A stretch of DNA of 26,184 bases from CAUUCX01 sp041844835 (GCA_041844835.1 JBGZBU010000034.1:1-26184); one strand, 5' to 3'. Shown: positions 15,150 to 24,168, counted from the first letter of the stretch. The notes: generated by a model from the sequence alone, not told the origin. Made by a program: numbers and translations.

Positions 15150-15632
15150 TCAGCGCTCAAAAATGCTGGCCTCCACTTTCTCCTCTATTTCCGCCAAAGG
15201 CGACTCGGTAACGAGCGCTATTTCACTCGTCAGTATGTTTCTGGCGTTATTCAACATATTTTTTTCCCCTGCGGACAGCTTTTTGATCTTGTCATTTCGC
15301 CACAGATTTCTTACGACCTCCGCGACCTGCAATACATCCCCCGTTTTAAGCTTTTCCATGTTTTCACGAAATCGTCTGTTCCAGTTGCGCTCCATATCCG
15401 TGGACTCGGCGCGCAGCAATTCAAAAACGGAAGGAATCTCATCACTTGCAATGATATGACGTACTCCTATTTTTTCACAGCTGTCGACAGGAACCATTAT
15501 ATTTACGGTACTGCATTGCACACTCAGCACATAATATTCCCTGAGCTCTCCCAGCACCTTTTTTGTTTCGACCTTGTCTATAACACCGGCGCCATGCATC
15601 GGATAAACTATTTTGTCCCCGACCTGAAACAT
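15150..15632 (-). CDS. carD: CarD family transcriptional regulator
   Basis: The 160-residue protein begins MFQVGDKIVYPMHGAGVI, the hallmark of the RNA polymerase interacting domain shared with the Mfd and CarD families. The rest is a helical DNA-binding part with ERNWNRRFRENMEKLKTGD and the KKLSAGEKNML segment. CarD proteins bind the RNA polymerase beta subunit and stabilise open promoter complexes. I chose the internal ATG at 15630-15632 since it fits the family start and has GGGG upstream; the frame is open 14 codons further. Two strong tandem promoters precede it, and it leads the run carD-yacL-ispD-ispF-proS-cyclophilin. Confidence 0.95.
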   Translation of the reverse strand: MFQVGDKIVYPMHGAGVIDKVETKKVLGELREYYVLSVQCSTVNIMVPVDSCEKIGVRHIIASDEIPSVFELLRAESTDMERNWNRRFRENMEKLKTGDVLQVAEVVRNLWRNDKIKKLSAGEKNMLNNARNILTSEIALVTESPLAEIEEKVEASIFER

Positions 15633-15702
15633 CCTAAAACCCCGCGCTTCCATGATAAGCGTTAAAATCATCAATATAAAAATACACCAATTTACAAAAT
15701 AT

Positions 15703-15731
15703 AGTATATTGCATAGTTACAGACTTGTCAA
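15703..15731 (-). promoter_or_regulatory. Sigma-A promoter P1 (proximal) of carD
   Basis: On the minus strand a perfect -35 TTGACA (15726-15731), 17-base spacer and -10 TATACT (15703-15708). The predicted start is near 15696, about 64 bases before the carD start. Confidence 0.75.
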
Positions 15732-15746
15732 CAAATTGAATTTTTT

Positions 15747-15775
15747 AATATATCATGTTAGTATATCAATGTCAA
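15747..15775 (-). promoter_or_regulatory. Sigma-A promoter P2 (distal) of carD
   Basis: A second minus-strand promoter: perfect TTGACA (15770-15775), 17-base spacer, -10 TATATT (15747-15752). It lies 44 bases upstream of P1. The radA promoter must overlap this region on the plus strand; a possible pair is TTGTCA at 15726 with TATATC 18 bases later, which is a weaker match. Confidence 0.65.
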
Positions 15776-15807
15776 TCTTTGAATTAAAATTTGAAAGGGT
15801 ACGGCAG

Positions 15808-17166
15808 ATGAAAAAAATAAAAACCGTTTTTGTTTGCAGCGAATGCGGCAATGAAAGCCCCAAATGGGCGGGGCAGTGCGTGTGCGGGGCGTGGAACACC
15901 ATGTCCGAGTATACCGTATCCGGCGATGAAGACGATCGGCGCAGCAGAAGAGCCGCCTCGCCAAAACAGCCCGTTCCTCTGAATGAGGTCAAAAGCGATG
16001 ATGAGGAGCGCATCGATACCGGGATTTCCGAGCTTAATCGCGTTTTGGGCGGTGGTCTTGTCAAAGGCTCACTGATACTGATTTCCGGAGAACCCGGGAT
16101 CGGCAAATCCACACTGATTACACAAACCGCGCACAATATAGCACAAAACTGCGGCAAAACGCTTTATGTATCGGGAGAAGAGTCCGAGACTCAGATAAAA
16201 CTGCGCACGGACAGGGTATGCGGGTTCGCCTCAGAGAATCTGTATCTGATGTCGGAAACCAATATAAACAGCATCGCGGAGACATGCAAGGAATTACAAC
16301 CGTGCTTTCTGATAATAGATTCCATACAGACCATGTATGTAGAGGATATCTCATCGGCTCCCGGCAGTGTTTCGCAAATAAGAGAGTGCGGCAATGAGCT
16401 CATGCGCATAGGGAAAGTACTGGGCATACCGATTTTCATCGTCGCACATGTAACAAAATCCGGCGATCTTGCGGGACCGAAAATCATAGAGCATTTGGTG
16501 GATTGCGTCCTGTCTTTCAACGGTGAACGTGATCATGATCTCCGCATACTTCGCTCCTATAAAAACCGTTTCGGCACCACCAGCGAAATAGGCGCCTTTG
16601 AAATGCGGGAAAACGGGCTCACTGAAATCAAAGACCTTTCCGGAGGGCTTTTGGGAGAACCGTCCGAGCAAACTGACGGCTCCATAGCAACGGGGATATA
16701 TGAGGGAACCCGTCCGCTTATACTTGAGATACAGGCATTGGTCTCCCCCGCAAATTCAGGATTTCCGAGACGCACGGCTATCGGCGCGGATAGCGCGCGG
16801 CTGAATATGATACTCGCCGTTCTTGAAAAAAAGACACGACTTCCTCTTTCAAATAAAGACGTTTATGTAAATGTTACGGGCGGCATCAAACCGGAAACGA
16901 CGTCAATTGATCTGGCGGCAGCTTTGGCGGTCTACTCGTCTCATCAATCACTTGCGCCTGCCCGTAGAACCATAGCAATAGGAGAAATAGGCCTGACCGG
17001 TGAGGTTCGATTTGTCAAAAATGCGGATAAGATATTGAAAGAAGCAGCACGAATGGGTTTTAAGCGAGCGATAGTTCCCGCAAAATGCCTGAATAAAAAT
17101 CTCAAAATTGAAAATTTTGAGATTTTCGGGGTGAGCCATCTTGCAGATGCGATCAAACTTATTTAA
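15808..17166 (+). CDS. radA: DNA repair protein RadA (RadA/Sms branch-migration ATPase)
   Basis: RadA helps process recombination intermediates. The 452-residue protein has an N-terminal zinc finger (Cys10, Cys13, Cys24, Cys26), a RecA-like ATPase core with Walker A GEPGIGKS (94-101) and Walker B around LIIDSIQT (168-175), the RadA-specific KNRFG motif (252-256) and a C-terminal Lon-like domain including VNVTGGIKP. The second zinc knuckle reads C-V-C, one residue shorter than the usual C-x2-C. The ATG at 15808 is preceded by AAGGG and fits the family start; the open frame upstream is unsupported. It is divergent from carD and ends 18 bases from the convergent kinase gene. Confidence 0.96.
   Translation: MKKIKTVFVCSECGNESPKWAGQCVCGAWNTMSEYTVSGDEDDRRSRRAASPKQPVPLNEVKSDDEERIDTGISELNRVLGGGLVKGSLILISGEPGIGKSTLITQTAHNIAQNCGKTLYVSGEESETQIKLRTDRVCGFASENLYLMSETNINSIAETCKELQPCFLIIDSIQTMYVEDISSAPGSVSQIRECGNELMRIGKVLGIPIFIVAHVTKSGDLAGPKIIEHLVDCVLSFNGERDHDLRILRSYKNRFGTTSEIGAFEMRENGLTEIKDLSGGLLGEPSEQTDGSIATGIYEGTRPLILEIQALVSPANSGFPRRTAIGADSARLNMILAVLEKKTRLPLSNKDVYVNVTGGIKPETTSIDLAAALAVYSSHQSLAPARRTIAIGEIGLTGEVRFVKNADKILKEAARMGFKRAIVPAKCLNKNLKIENFEIFGVSHLADAIKLI
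17096..17126 (-). terminator. Candidate terminator of the kinase operon, inside the 3' end of radA
   Basis: A perfect 14-bp inverted repeat, AAAATCTCAAAATT and AATTTTGAGATTTT, with a 3-base loop. Read on the minus strand it is followed by a U-rich stretch (TTTTTATT, partly in the stem), 59 bases past the kinase stop. It is AT-rich but long. It encodes codons near residues 430-440 of RadA on the plus strand. Confidence 0.5.
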
Positions 17167-17184
17167 ATCCAACTTACTTAAAGC

Positions 17185-18696
17185 TTAGAGTTCCGGCGCA
17201 TTCCAGCCGGATCTTTTTTGTATCGGCTTCAATTCAAACCAAAAATTCGACCCCTTATTCGGGGATGAAATGACTCCGAAATTTGCATCGTGCAGTTCCA
17301 AAATTTCCTTTACAATAGACAGTCCCAATCCTGATCCGCTCGTCATGCGCACGTGGTTGGTGCTGGCTTTCGTATAACGTTCCCATATGTATGCCTGCTC
17401 ATCCTCCGGTATTCCCTTGCCGTGGTCTATGACTTCGCACAAAACCGCCACGCGCCCTTTTTCTTTGCGTTTGCGACGTACATTTATTATTATTTCGCGG
17501 TCTATCCCGCAGTATTTTATTGCATTCGTGATCAAATTTGTAAACACCTGCTCAATTCTCTTGGCATCCGCTCTCACCTTGATGTTTGATGGGCACGTCA
17601 GAGTAAACGTATACCCCTCCTCCGTCCAGATGCTGTATGAATTGATTATGCTCTCGAGCATTTCTCTCAAATTAAATGTGGTTTTTTCCAAAATCATGGC
17701 ACCGGACTGCATTTTTGAAATTTCAAGAATATCATCCACAAGGGCGTTCAGCCGATCGGCTTCGTCCATGATTACCTGCAAATGCTCCGCGCGCTTGGCG
17801 GGATAATTCCCCGAAAGATCCCTTATCATCTCCGCATATGATTTAACCATCGTGATCGGAGTTTTTAAGTCGTGAGAAATATTTGCAAGCATGTCTTTTT
17901 GCATGTCACTGGATTTTTCAAGCTCCACAGCCGCATATTTTATGGTGCTTGCCAGTTCCTCAATCTCGGAAAAATGCTGCTCACTGATGATCAGATCATA
18001 CTCTCCTTTGCCCAATTTCCCCGCCTCCCGCGTTATATTCCGAATAGGCTTGGATAATCTGTTTGACATATAAAGCGCCATCACAAACGCCGCAAGCAAA
18101 GCGATAATCGTTATGTATATCAACTGTGTCCTGATTATATCGACAGTGGAAGATACCGGATAAAGCGGTGAAAATATGTACAATATGTCCTTTTTCCCAT
18201 CCGTATCCGTAAGGTAGCCCGCGTACGCTAGAGTATATGTATTCGTCCTCGCCTCCGGGATTTTTAAAGAAATGCTTGGTAATTTGCTGTCGCGCAACTG
18301 CCTTTTGAGCATATCCATCTCATTAAGATAAGCATACGAGGGCTTACGAAATTCATCCACCGAAGGAGAAAACAATATGGTTTTGTCTTCCCTTTCTATA
18401 TGGATATACATGTCATTTTTTATGGATATCTCGCTGATTTTATCAAAAACATTGGGATTTTTATACTGCGCCGTTATTGCCTCGGCGACCTGTTTCGTCT
18501 CCGTGGCTTTCATTCCCTCGTAGTAATTGTTCAGGAAAAAAATCTGCAAAAACCACAAAAGAAGCAGCAGGACGGCGGCAAACATGGAAAAATAGAGCCA
18601 TATTTTAAAATTAATGCTCCTTAGATCCATACCCGCCAACTTGCTTAGCAGATTTTTTTTGGGGAGCGCCGAACTGCTTTCCGTTTTGGAATTCAC
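17185..18696 (-). CDS. Membrane sensor histidine kinase
   Basis: The likely 503-residue protein has membrane helices at about 32-55 and 191-210 flanking an extracellular sensor region of about 135 residues, then a HAMP domain, the HisKA domain with ISHDLKTP (phospho-acceptor His275), and a HATPase domain with N box TNLITNAIKY (Asn391), G1 DHGKG (Asp424), F box IWERY and G2 GSGLGLSIV. It should phosphorylate the response regulator encoded just upstream. I chose the GTG at 18694-18696, since GAGG lies six bases before it; an ATG 22 codons earlier lies inside the regulator gene without a ribosome binding site. The signal sensed cannot be told. Confidence 0.94.
   Translation of the reverse strand: MNSKTESSSALPKKNLLSKLAGMDLRSINFKIWLYFSMFAAVLLLLLWFLQIFFLNNYYEGMKATETKQVAEAITAQYKNPNVFDKISEISIKNDMYIHIEREDKTILFSPSVDEFRKPSYAYLNEMDMLKRQLRDSKLPSISLKIPEARTNTYTLAYAGYLTDTDGKKDILYIFSPLYPVSSTVDIIRTQLIYITIIALLAAFVMALYMSNRLSKPIRNITREAGKLGKGEYDLIISEQHFSEIEELASTIKYAAVELEKSSDMQKDMLANISHDLKTPITMVKSYAEMIRDLSGNYPAKRAEHLQVIMDEADRLNALVDDILEISKMQSGAMILEKTTFNLREMLESIINSYSIWTEEGYTFTLTCPSNIKVRADAKRIEQVFTNLITNAIKYCGIDREIIINVRRKRKEKGRVAVLCEVIDHGKGIPEDEQAYIWERYTKASTNHVRMTSGSGLGLSIVKEILELHDANFGVISSPNKGSNFWFELKPIQKRSGWNAPEL
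17192..17219 (+). terminator. Intrinsic terminator of radA, inside the 3' end of the kinase gene
   Basis: TCCGGC (17192-17197) and GCCGGA (17206-17211) form a 6-bp stem around an 8-base loop, followed directly by TCTTTTTT on the plus strand. It starts 26 bases past the radA stop and lies within the last codons of the antisense kinase gene. Confidence 0.75.
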
Positions 18697-18707
18697 CTTG
18701 TACCTCT

Positions 18708-18735
18708 CTGTCCTTATTTTTCTGTCCTTATTTTT
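18708..18735. repeat. 14-base perfect tandem duplication at the regulator-kinase junction
   Basis: CTGTCCTTATTTTT occurs twice without a gap (18708-18721 and 18722-18735). On the minus strand the unit carries the regulator's TAA stop and an AGGACAG, so the duplication lengthened the gap between the regulator stop and the kinase GTG start by 14 bases. Confidence 0.85.
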
Positions 18736-19405
18736 GCGGTTCCTCAAACTTATAGCCCACACCCCGCACGGTAACTATGTAATCCCTGTATTCGGAGATG
18801 TTGTTTCGTATGTTCTTGATATGCGTATCGATTATCCTGTCATCGCCGAAAAAATCGTATCCCCATACATCTGCAAGCAGCTGCCCGCGAGAAAGAGCCA
18901 CATTTCGGTTTTCCACAAGATAAAAGAGTAAATCATATTCCTTAGGGGTCATCTCTATTTTTTCATCATCTACAAAAACGGCACGCCCGGGGATATTGAT
19001 AAGCAATCCGTCAAATCTGTATTCACCGGAATTGTCTCCATTTCCCCTATGGCGCGCCATAATCGCATTGATTCTCGCCATTAATTCCTTGGGGCTGAAC
19101 GGTTTTACGACATAATCATCTATGCCCAGCTCGAATCCGAAAAGCTTGTCGTATTCTTCCCCGCGCGCAGAGAGCATTATGACCGGAACGGTCTTGATTT
19201 TTTTAATCTCCTTGCATGCGGAAAACCCGTCCAGCTTCGGCATCATCACATCGATTATTATGATATCATAGTCGTTTTCACGACAAAGATCTACGGCTTG
19301 CATACCGTCTTCGGCTTCCGTCACGGTAAAACCGTTGAATTCGGCATATTCCCGAATGACCTGCCTGATTTTCGCCTCATCGTCAACGACTAATAAATTG
19401 TACAT
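18728..19405 (-). CDS. OmpR-family response regulator
   Basis: The 225-residue protein has a receiver domain (1-115) with the acidic pair DD (8-9), phospho-acceptor Asp52 in IIIIDVMMPKLDG, Ser79 and Lys101 in VVKPFSP, and a winged-helix DNA-binding domain (about 128-223) with MTPKEYDLLFYLVEN, RGQLLADVWGYD and VRGVGYKFE. It should act as a transcription factor controlled by the adjacent kinase. AGGAG lies six bases before the ATG. It follows the EF-G-like gene by 26 bases, so it is probably co-transcribed with it. The targets are unknown. Confidence 0.96.
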   Translation of the reverse strand: MYNLLVVDDEAKIRQVIREYAEFNGFTVTEAEDGMQAVDLCRENDYDIIIIDVMMPKLDGFSACKEIKKIKTVPVIMLSARGEEYDKLFGFELGIDDYVVKPFSPKELMARINAIMARHRGNGDNSGEYRFDGLLINIPGRAVFVDDEKIEMTPKEYDLLFYLVENRNVALSRGQLLADVWGYDFFGDDRIIDTHIKNIRNNISEYRDYIVTVRGVGYKFEEPQK

Positions 19406-19431
19406 AACAACTCCTGTTCTCCGTTTCTTTC

Positions 19432-21381
19432 CTATTTGCCGTCCGCCTCTTCTTCCGCCTTGTGATCCGCTATAATCTTTGCAGCCAAATGAGCCGGAAC
19501 CTCATCATATCTGTCGAACTCCATTGAAAACGAGCCTCTTGCATGCGTCATTGAACGAAGTGCTATTGCATAATCGAATATCTCCGCCTGCGGAGCTTCC
19601 GCCATCAGTTTCTGACTTCCATCCATCTGCGGTTCCATTCCGAGGATTTTTCCCCTGCGACTGCCGTTCATATCGCCCATAACATCGCCCATGTAATCAT
19701 CCGGTACAAATATTTCCATTTTCATGATAGGTTCAAGCAGGCACGGATTTGCCTCCACAATTCCTTTCCTGAATGCCAGCGACGCCGCAACCTTAAACGC
19801 CATTTCATTTGAATCCACATCATGATATGAGCCGTCATAAAGCACCGCCTTGACGTTTACGACTTTACAGCCCGCAAGAGGACCTTTGTTCATGCACTCC
19901 AGCAGTCCCTTTTCAACTGCCGGTACGTAATTCTTGGGAACGGAGCCGCCGAACAGCTCTTCCGAAAATTCAAATTCCTGCGCGGACGGTGAAAATCTTA
20001 TATGAACGTCTCCATACTGTCCCGCTCCGCCCGTCTGTTTTTTGTGTTTTCCCTGAACGTCGGAATTCCCCTTGATCGTTTCCCTATAGGCAATTTTTTG
20101 TGGAATTTGCTCCACTTCCACACCGTAGCGCTCCTTTAACTTTGCAATTATTATATTGAGCTGGATATCTCCCTGCCCCCCTATAAGCATCTGATGCGTT
20201 TCGGAGTTGCGTTCGGTAACAAGCGACGGATCCTCTTCCATAAGCTTGTGCAGCCCCGCACTCACCTTTTCCTCGTCGCCCTTCGCTTTCGGAGCGATTG
20301 CAAAATAAAGCGACGGTTTAGGGAACTGTATGCACTCGAAAACTATATCGCTGCCTTTCTCGCACAAAGTGTCCCCGGTTTTTGTGAATTGAAGTTTTGC
20401 CGCTGCGGCGATATCTCCTGCGGCGATATCCCCGGGCTCTACCTGACTCTTGCCCCGCATAAAGAAAAGCGCTCCCATTTTCTCACTTTTTTCCGCTCGC
20501 GGATTGTAAAGTTCCGCTCCCGAACGCAGACTTCCGCCGACCACCTTCACAAATGAAATTTTTCCGAGGAAAGGATCCGCAATTGTTTTAAATACAAACA
20601 AAGCCGTCTTGTCGTTTGCAGATACGGAAACATCCACAGCCTGCCCTCCTTTGATCGCTCTTCGCGGATTACCCTGCAGAGGATTCGGCATGAAATCGAC
20701 GATGGAATCAAGCACATCCGAGACCCCCTCGCCGCTGATTGCGGACATCGGAATGATCGGCGTGATCTGCGAAGTTTTTATCCCCGTGAGAAGCCCGTTA
20801 TTGAACTCTTCCGGGGTGAACTCTTCGCCGCTGAAATATTTATCCAACAGCGCTTCGTCCATCTCCGCAACCGCCTCGTTTAAAGCCGCCTTATCGTCAA
20901 GTGTCACCACAGAAGTCCCGAATTTATCTTTAAGCGACTGCACCACCTGCGCAATATTAACATTTTCCTTATCTATTTTATTTATTACAAAAATCCTCGG
21001 TTTATCGAATTTCTCGCAAAGAGCCCACGCTTTTTCCGTACCGACCTCAATGCCGGATGCGGCATCCACTAAAATTATCGCGGAATCCGCCGCTGTAAGC
21101 GCCGAGTACACATCTCCCACAAAATCGAAAAATCCCGGGGTATCCAGAAAATTTATTTTCACTTTCTTATGCTCAACGGGAACCGGCGTGGTGCTGATTG
21201 AATACTTTTTTTCAATCTCCATTTTGTCATAGTCGGAAACCGTATTTCCGTCCTCGACCTTGCCGAGTCTGTTTATAACCCCCGTACTGAGCAGAGCAGC
21301 CTCCAAAAATGTCGTCTTCCCGCAAGCACTGTGCCCAAGCACAGCAACGTTCCTGATCGCTTCGCTTTTATAGCCTTTCAT
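19432..21381 (-). CDS. EF-G-like translational GTPase (FusA2 type)
   Basis: The 649-residue protein has the EF-G domain order: GTPase domain, beta-barrel, and domains III-V with GGQGDIQLNIIIAKLKERYG and the PIMKMEIFVPDDYMGDVMGD region. It is shorter than canonical EF-G (about 690). G1 is GHSACGKTT rather than GHIDAGKTT. G3 is DTPGFFDF, so the catalytic His of DTPGHVDF is Phe84. G4 NKID and G5 SAISG are intact. These changes mark the divergent EF-G paralogue group, whose role in translation is unclear, rather than the main translocase. The ATG at 21379-21381 is eight bases after AGGAGG; a TTG two codons earlier is too close to it. It heads the regulator-kinase operon. Confidence 0.92.
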   Translation of the reverse strand: MKGYKSEAIRNVAVLGHSACGKTTFLEAALLSTGVINRLGKVEDGNTVSDYDKMEIEKKYSISTTPVPVEHKKVKINFLDTPGFFDFVGDVYSALTAADSAIILVDAASGIEVGTEKAWALCEKFDKPRIFVINKIDKENVNIAQVVQSLKDKFGTSVVTLDDKAALNEAVAEMDEALLDKYFSGEEFTPEEFNNGLLTGIKTSQITPIIPMSAISGEGVSDVLDSIVDFMPNPLQGNPRRAIKGGQAVDVSVSANDKTALFVFKTIADPFLGKISFVKVVGGSLRSGAELYNPRAEKSEKMGALFFMRGKSQVEPGDIAAGDIAAAAKLQFTKTGDTLCEKGSDIVFECIQFPKPSLYFAIAPKAKGDEEKVSAGLHKLMEEDPSLVTERNSETHQMLIGGQGDIQLNIIIAKLKERYGVEVEQIPQKIAYRETIKGNSDVQGKHKKQTGGAGQYGDVHIRFSPSAQEFEFSEELFGGSVPKNYVPAVEKGLLECMNKGPLAGCKVVNVKAVLYDGSYHDVDSNEMAFKVAASLAFRKGIVEANPCLLEPIMKMEIFVPDDYMGDVMGDMNGSRRGKILGMEPQMDGSQKLMAEAPQAEIFDYAIALRSMTHARGSFSMEFDRYDEVPAHLAAKIIADHKAEEEADGK

Positions 21382-21540
21382 AAGCAAGTCCTCCTAAAAT
21401 ACTTCACCCAACCAACATCCTTGTTGCATATTATATTTTAGCTAAAACTATTAAGGCTGTTTGTAGTAGTTATAAAAAATTAATCTACTAAAAACCGATA
21501 TTTTTGCAAGCTCCCAAAACTTGAGAGATCATGTGATATT

Positions 21541-21569
21541 ATTGTATCACTGTTTAAAACTAAATTCAA
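21541..21569 (-). promoter_or_regulatory. Candidate promoter for the EF-G-like gene
   Basis: On the minus strand -35 TTGAAT (21564-21569), a 17-base spacer and -10 TACAAT (21541-21546). It predicts a leader of about 150 bases to the start at 21381. That leader has a 6-bp inverted repeat (TAGTAG at 21464-21469, CTACTA at 21485-21490) and a perfect palindrome TTTTAGCTAAAA (21436-21447) next to a second TATAAT (21430-21435) that lacks a good -35. Confidence 0.45.
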
Positions 21570-21637
21570 TTGCACCGCTTTTACGCAGTTTCAAGAAGAA
21601 AACCCGGATGGATAGAAAATTCATTTCGCACGAATCC

Positions 21638-24064
21638 TCAGAGAACTCCACGCACATATGCTCCCCGGGTTTCAGGAGCGGCATCCGCATCATGAGTAAG
21701 GTCAACAATGAAATGTCGATATCCCGCCGAGGCAAGCGCAGGCACTGCGTCCAAATTGTTTTTTATATGTGCATTCAGTATATGGCGTCGCCCCAGCGCA
21801 TCAACTCTGAAATGAAAACGTGCGCCCGTTTTATCGGTCAAAAATCCATATGAAGACTCAAAATCGTCCCCTCCGGGATACTCGGTTACCATGCTCTCCA
21901 CAAAACCGTATACGAGGTTTGCAAAAATGCCTTTATTGTCAATACGCGCCATCTCCGCGGCTGTGAGTTCCTCACTTATCACAAACAAATCCACTTCCGG
22001 ATACGCTTTCGGTGCAACGGAATTCATTATGTTGAGCTTCACATCGCCTATCAGCAATTTATCTTTTATTCCTTTTAACCTGTACACTTCATAAACACCC
22101 GCGTTATCCGTAAGCAGTCCGACGCATCCCGGCAAGGATAGGATTTTTTCAATCGCATCACCAAACTTGATCGCATCTTTGAACCCGATCACATCATCAA
22201 ATTCGACCGCATCAAGGGCATCTCTGTCCCGAAAAATGGATGGAAACCTTATGAGATATTTTTCACCGCTAAGTCCCATATTCAGGCAATCCTCAATCCG
22301 TATGAATGATCCGTCGTCATCACACAAAAAAGGATCCACGCACAATATATGTTTACGGGCGGAGTCCTGCCCGAGTGAAGCGGAAATTTCACCTGCGATC
22401 CGCAAAATCCTTGATTTGTCTTTCACATCGCTTTTTTGCGATACGATAATGATATCATCGAAATCATAGAGTTTCATTTTTCCGGCTTCGTCACGGCATA
22501 CATTTCCGATCGCATACTCCTGTCCCTTATCTTCAAATTCGGATGCCTTTTTCATCCGCAACGAATCCCTATATGACAGCTGCTTTTCTTCAATCAACGA
22601 TATAAATTCCCGCCTCCATTTATTGATCGCGGCAATCGGCAAAAACCCGTCGCCAAACTCAATTAAATTCGGATTTATCGCAAATGCGGAATCTCCGCTT
22701 TTTCTCAAAGCATCCCGCAATCTGTCAGGCGATAGGGGAGCTGTCTTTGCATGCTGCACTATATCTCCAAAAACTTCAACCTTTTCTACATCTAAAAAAT
22801 CGAGTTGCGCTCCAATTCTCGCCGGCGAGCCCGCGCGCCAATGCACCTCCGCCTCAATCTCCGTCTTGCTGGCGTTTCGCCCCGAAATCAACCTGTCCGT
22901 TTCTTCCTTTATCTCCACATCAAAAGTCTTATACACGAAGTCTCCGTCATGATATTTTGCGGGGAAGATTTTCACCCTCTGCCCTGCTGTCGCGCTCTTT
23001 ATTTCGCTGCCGGCACGCTCAATTTTCGTTATCTTAAATCCTTTTTCTTCTCCGCCGTCTACCGAGGCAATTCTTATTCCGTCACCTACGCACAGTTTGC
23101 GCGTCAATTCGATTTCTTTATCCTCTATTTTCCCGAGATATACTCCGAAATTTCCCGGCCTGTTAATTGAAAGAATGTCTTTATAGTTTATCTCGTCAAT
23201 ATTTACAAAACCCTTATTAAACCCCTCTCTGTTAAATATTCGCCTCATGCGCTCCATATCGAAAGCATCCCCTCGAATCGCACTTCTGCACAAATCAATT
23301 GCTTCCGCAACATACGAGGCTGTGCGCATCCTTCCCTCGATTTTTAAAGAGGCGACTCCGATTTCCATAAACTGCGGGATATATTCAAAAAGACTCATAT
23401 CTTTGGGGCTCAGCAGATACCCCTCGATATTTTCTCCCTCAAGCGTATAGAACCTGCGACAGGGCTGCGCACATCTCCCCCTATTTCCCGAACGTCCGCC
23501 TATAAGCGATGACATCAGACATTTCCCGGAATAGCATATGCACATGGCGCCGTGCACGAATACTTCCGTTTCAACATTGATTTTCTTCATCTCACGCGTG
23601 ATCTCCCCTATCTCGGGAACCGTAAGTTCACGCGCGAGAACTATTCTTTGGAATCCGAGGCCGGCATAATATCTTGCACCGGCGGAATTATGTATCCCCA
23701 TTTGCGTTGAAGCATGCAGCACAATCTCCGGGCGGACTTTTTTAAGGCGCACGGCAAGCCCGACATCCTGGATTATGAGCGCATCAGCTCCCATATCCCA
23801 CACATCCGCCGCATACTTGACCGCATCCTCAAGTTCATCATCCTTTATAAGAGTATTTATTGTGACATATACGCAAACATTGCGAAGGTGACAATATCTT
23901 ATCGCCTTTCTCATTGCATCTTCGTTGAAATTTTCCGCATATGCCCGTGCTGAAAATTTCCCGCCGCCTACATATACGGCATCCGCGCCCGCCTGCACCG
24001 CAGCAGTCAAAACGTCCGCGCTTCCGACAGGCGCAAGCACTTCAGGAATCGGCAACTCCGCCAT
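21638..24064 (-). CDS. U32 family protein with C-terminal DUF3656-like part (RlhA/YhbU-like)
   Basis: The 808-residue protein starts MAELPIPEVLAPVGSADVLT, typical of U32 proteins, and has the U32 signature around VFVHGAMCICYSGKCLMSSL. Four conserved cysteines (Cys175, Cys182, Cys198, Cys202) match the iron-sulfur ligands of U32 RNA-hydroxylating proteins. Relatives RlhA and TrhP hydroxylate cytidine of 23S rRNA or uridine of tRNA; older annotations say collagenase-like peptidase. The long second half (about 330-808) resembles the accessory domain found in RlhA-like proteins. The ATG at 24062-24064 is seven bases after AGGAGG; the frame is open 21 codons further without support. No strong terminator separates it from the EF-G-like gene. 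Confidence 0.9.
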   Translation of the reverse strand: MAELPIPEVLAPVGSADVLTAAVQAGADAVYVGGGKFSARAYAENFNEDAMRKAIRYCHLRNVCVYVTINTLIKDDELEDAVKYAADVWDMGADALIIQDVGLAVRLKKVRPEIVLHASTQMGIHNSAGARYYAGLGFQRIVLARELTVPEIGEITREMKKINVETEVFVHGAMCICYSGKCLMSSLIGGRSGNRGRCAQPCRRFYTLEGENIEGYLLSPKDMSLFEYIPQFMEIGVASLKIEGRMRTASYVAEAIDLCRSAIRGDAFDMERMRRIFNREGFNKGFVNIDEINYKDILSINRPGNFGVYLGKIEDKEIELTRKLCVGDGIRIASVDGGEEKGFKITKIERAGSEIKSATAGQRVKIFPAKYHDGDFVYKTFDVEIKEETDRLISGRNASKTEIEAEVHWRAGSPARIGAQLDFLDVEKVEVFGDIVQHAKTAPLSPDRLRDALRKSGDSAFAINPNLIEFGDGFLPIAAINKWRREFISLIEEKQLSYRDSLRMKKASEFEDKGQEYAIGNVCRDEAGKMKLYDFDDIIIVSQKSDVKDKSRILRIAGEISASLGQDSARKHILCVDPFLCDDDGSFIRIEDCLNMGLSGEKYLIRFPSIFRDRDALDAVEFDDVIGFKDAIKFGDAIEKILSLPGCVGLLTDNAGVYEVYRLKGIKDKLLIGDVKLNIMNSVAPKAYPEVDLFVISEELTAAEMARIDNKGIFANLVYGFVESMVTEYPGGDDFESSYGFLTDKTGARFHFRVDALGRRHILNAHIKNNLDAVPALASAGYRHFIVDLTHDADAAPETRGAYVRGVL

Positions 24065-24137
24065 CCGATGACCTCCTCTCATAGAAAAAGCGTCATTTTC
24101 TAAAATATCATTTCCGACCAATGTCATTCACAATAAT

Positions 24138-24168
24138 ATTATAAAACTTCCCTGAATAACATTATCAA
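24138..24168 (-). promoter_or_regulatory. Candidate promoter of the U32 gene
   Basis: On the minus strand -35 TTGATA (24163-24168) and a perfect -10 TATAAT (24138-24143), but with a 19-base spacer, longer than ideal. It lies 74 bases before the start codon. Confidence 0.35.

Noticed and set aside
14778..15665. 295-codon plus-strand frame opposite yacL and carD
   Set aside because: It crosses two well-supported genes and an intergenic gap; its composition is that of an antisense shadow.
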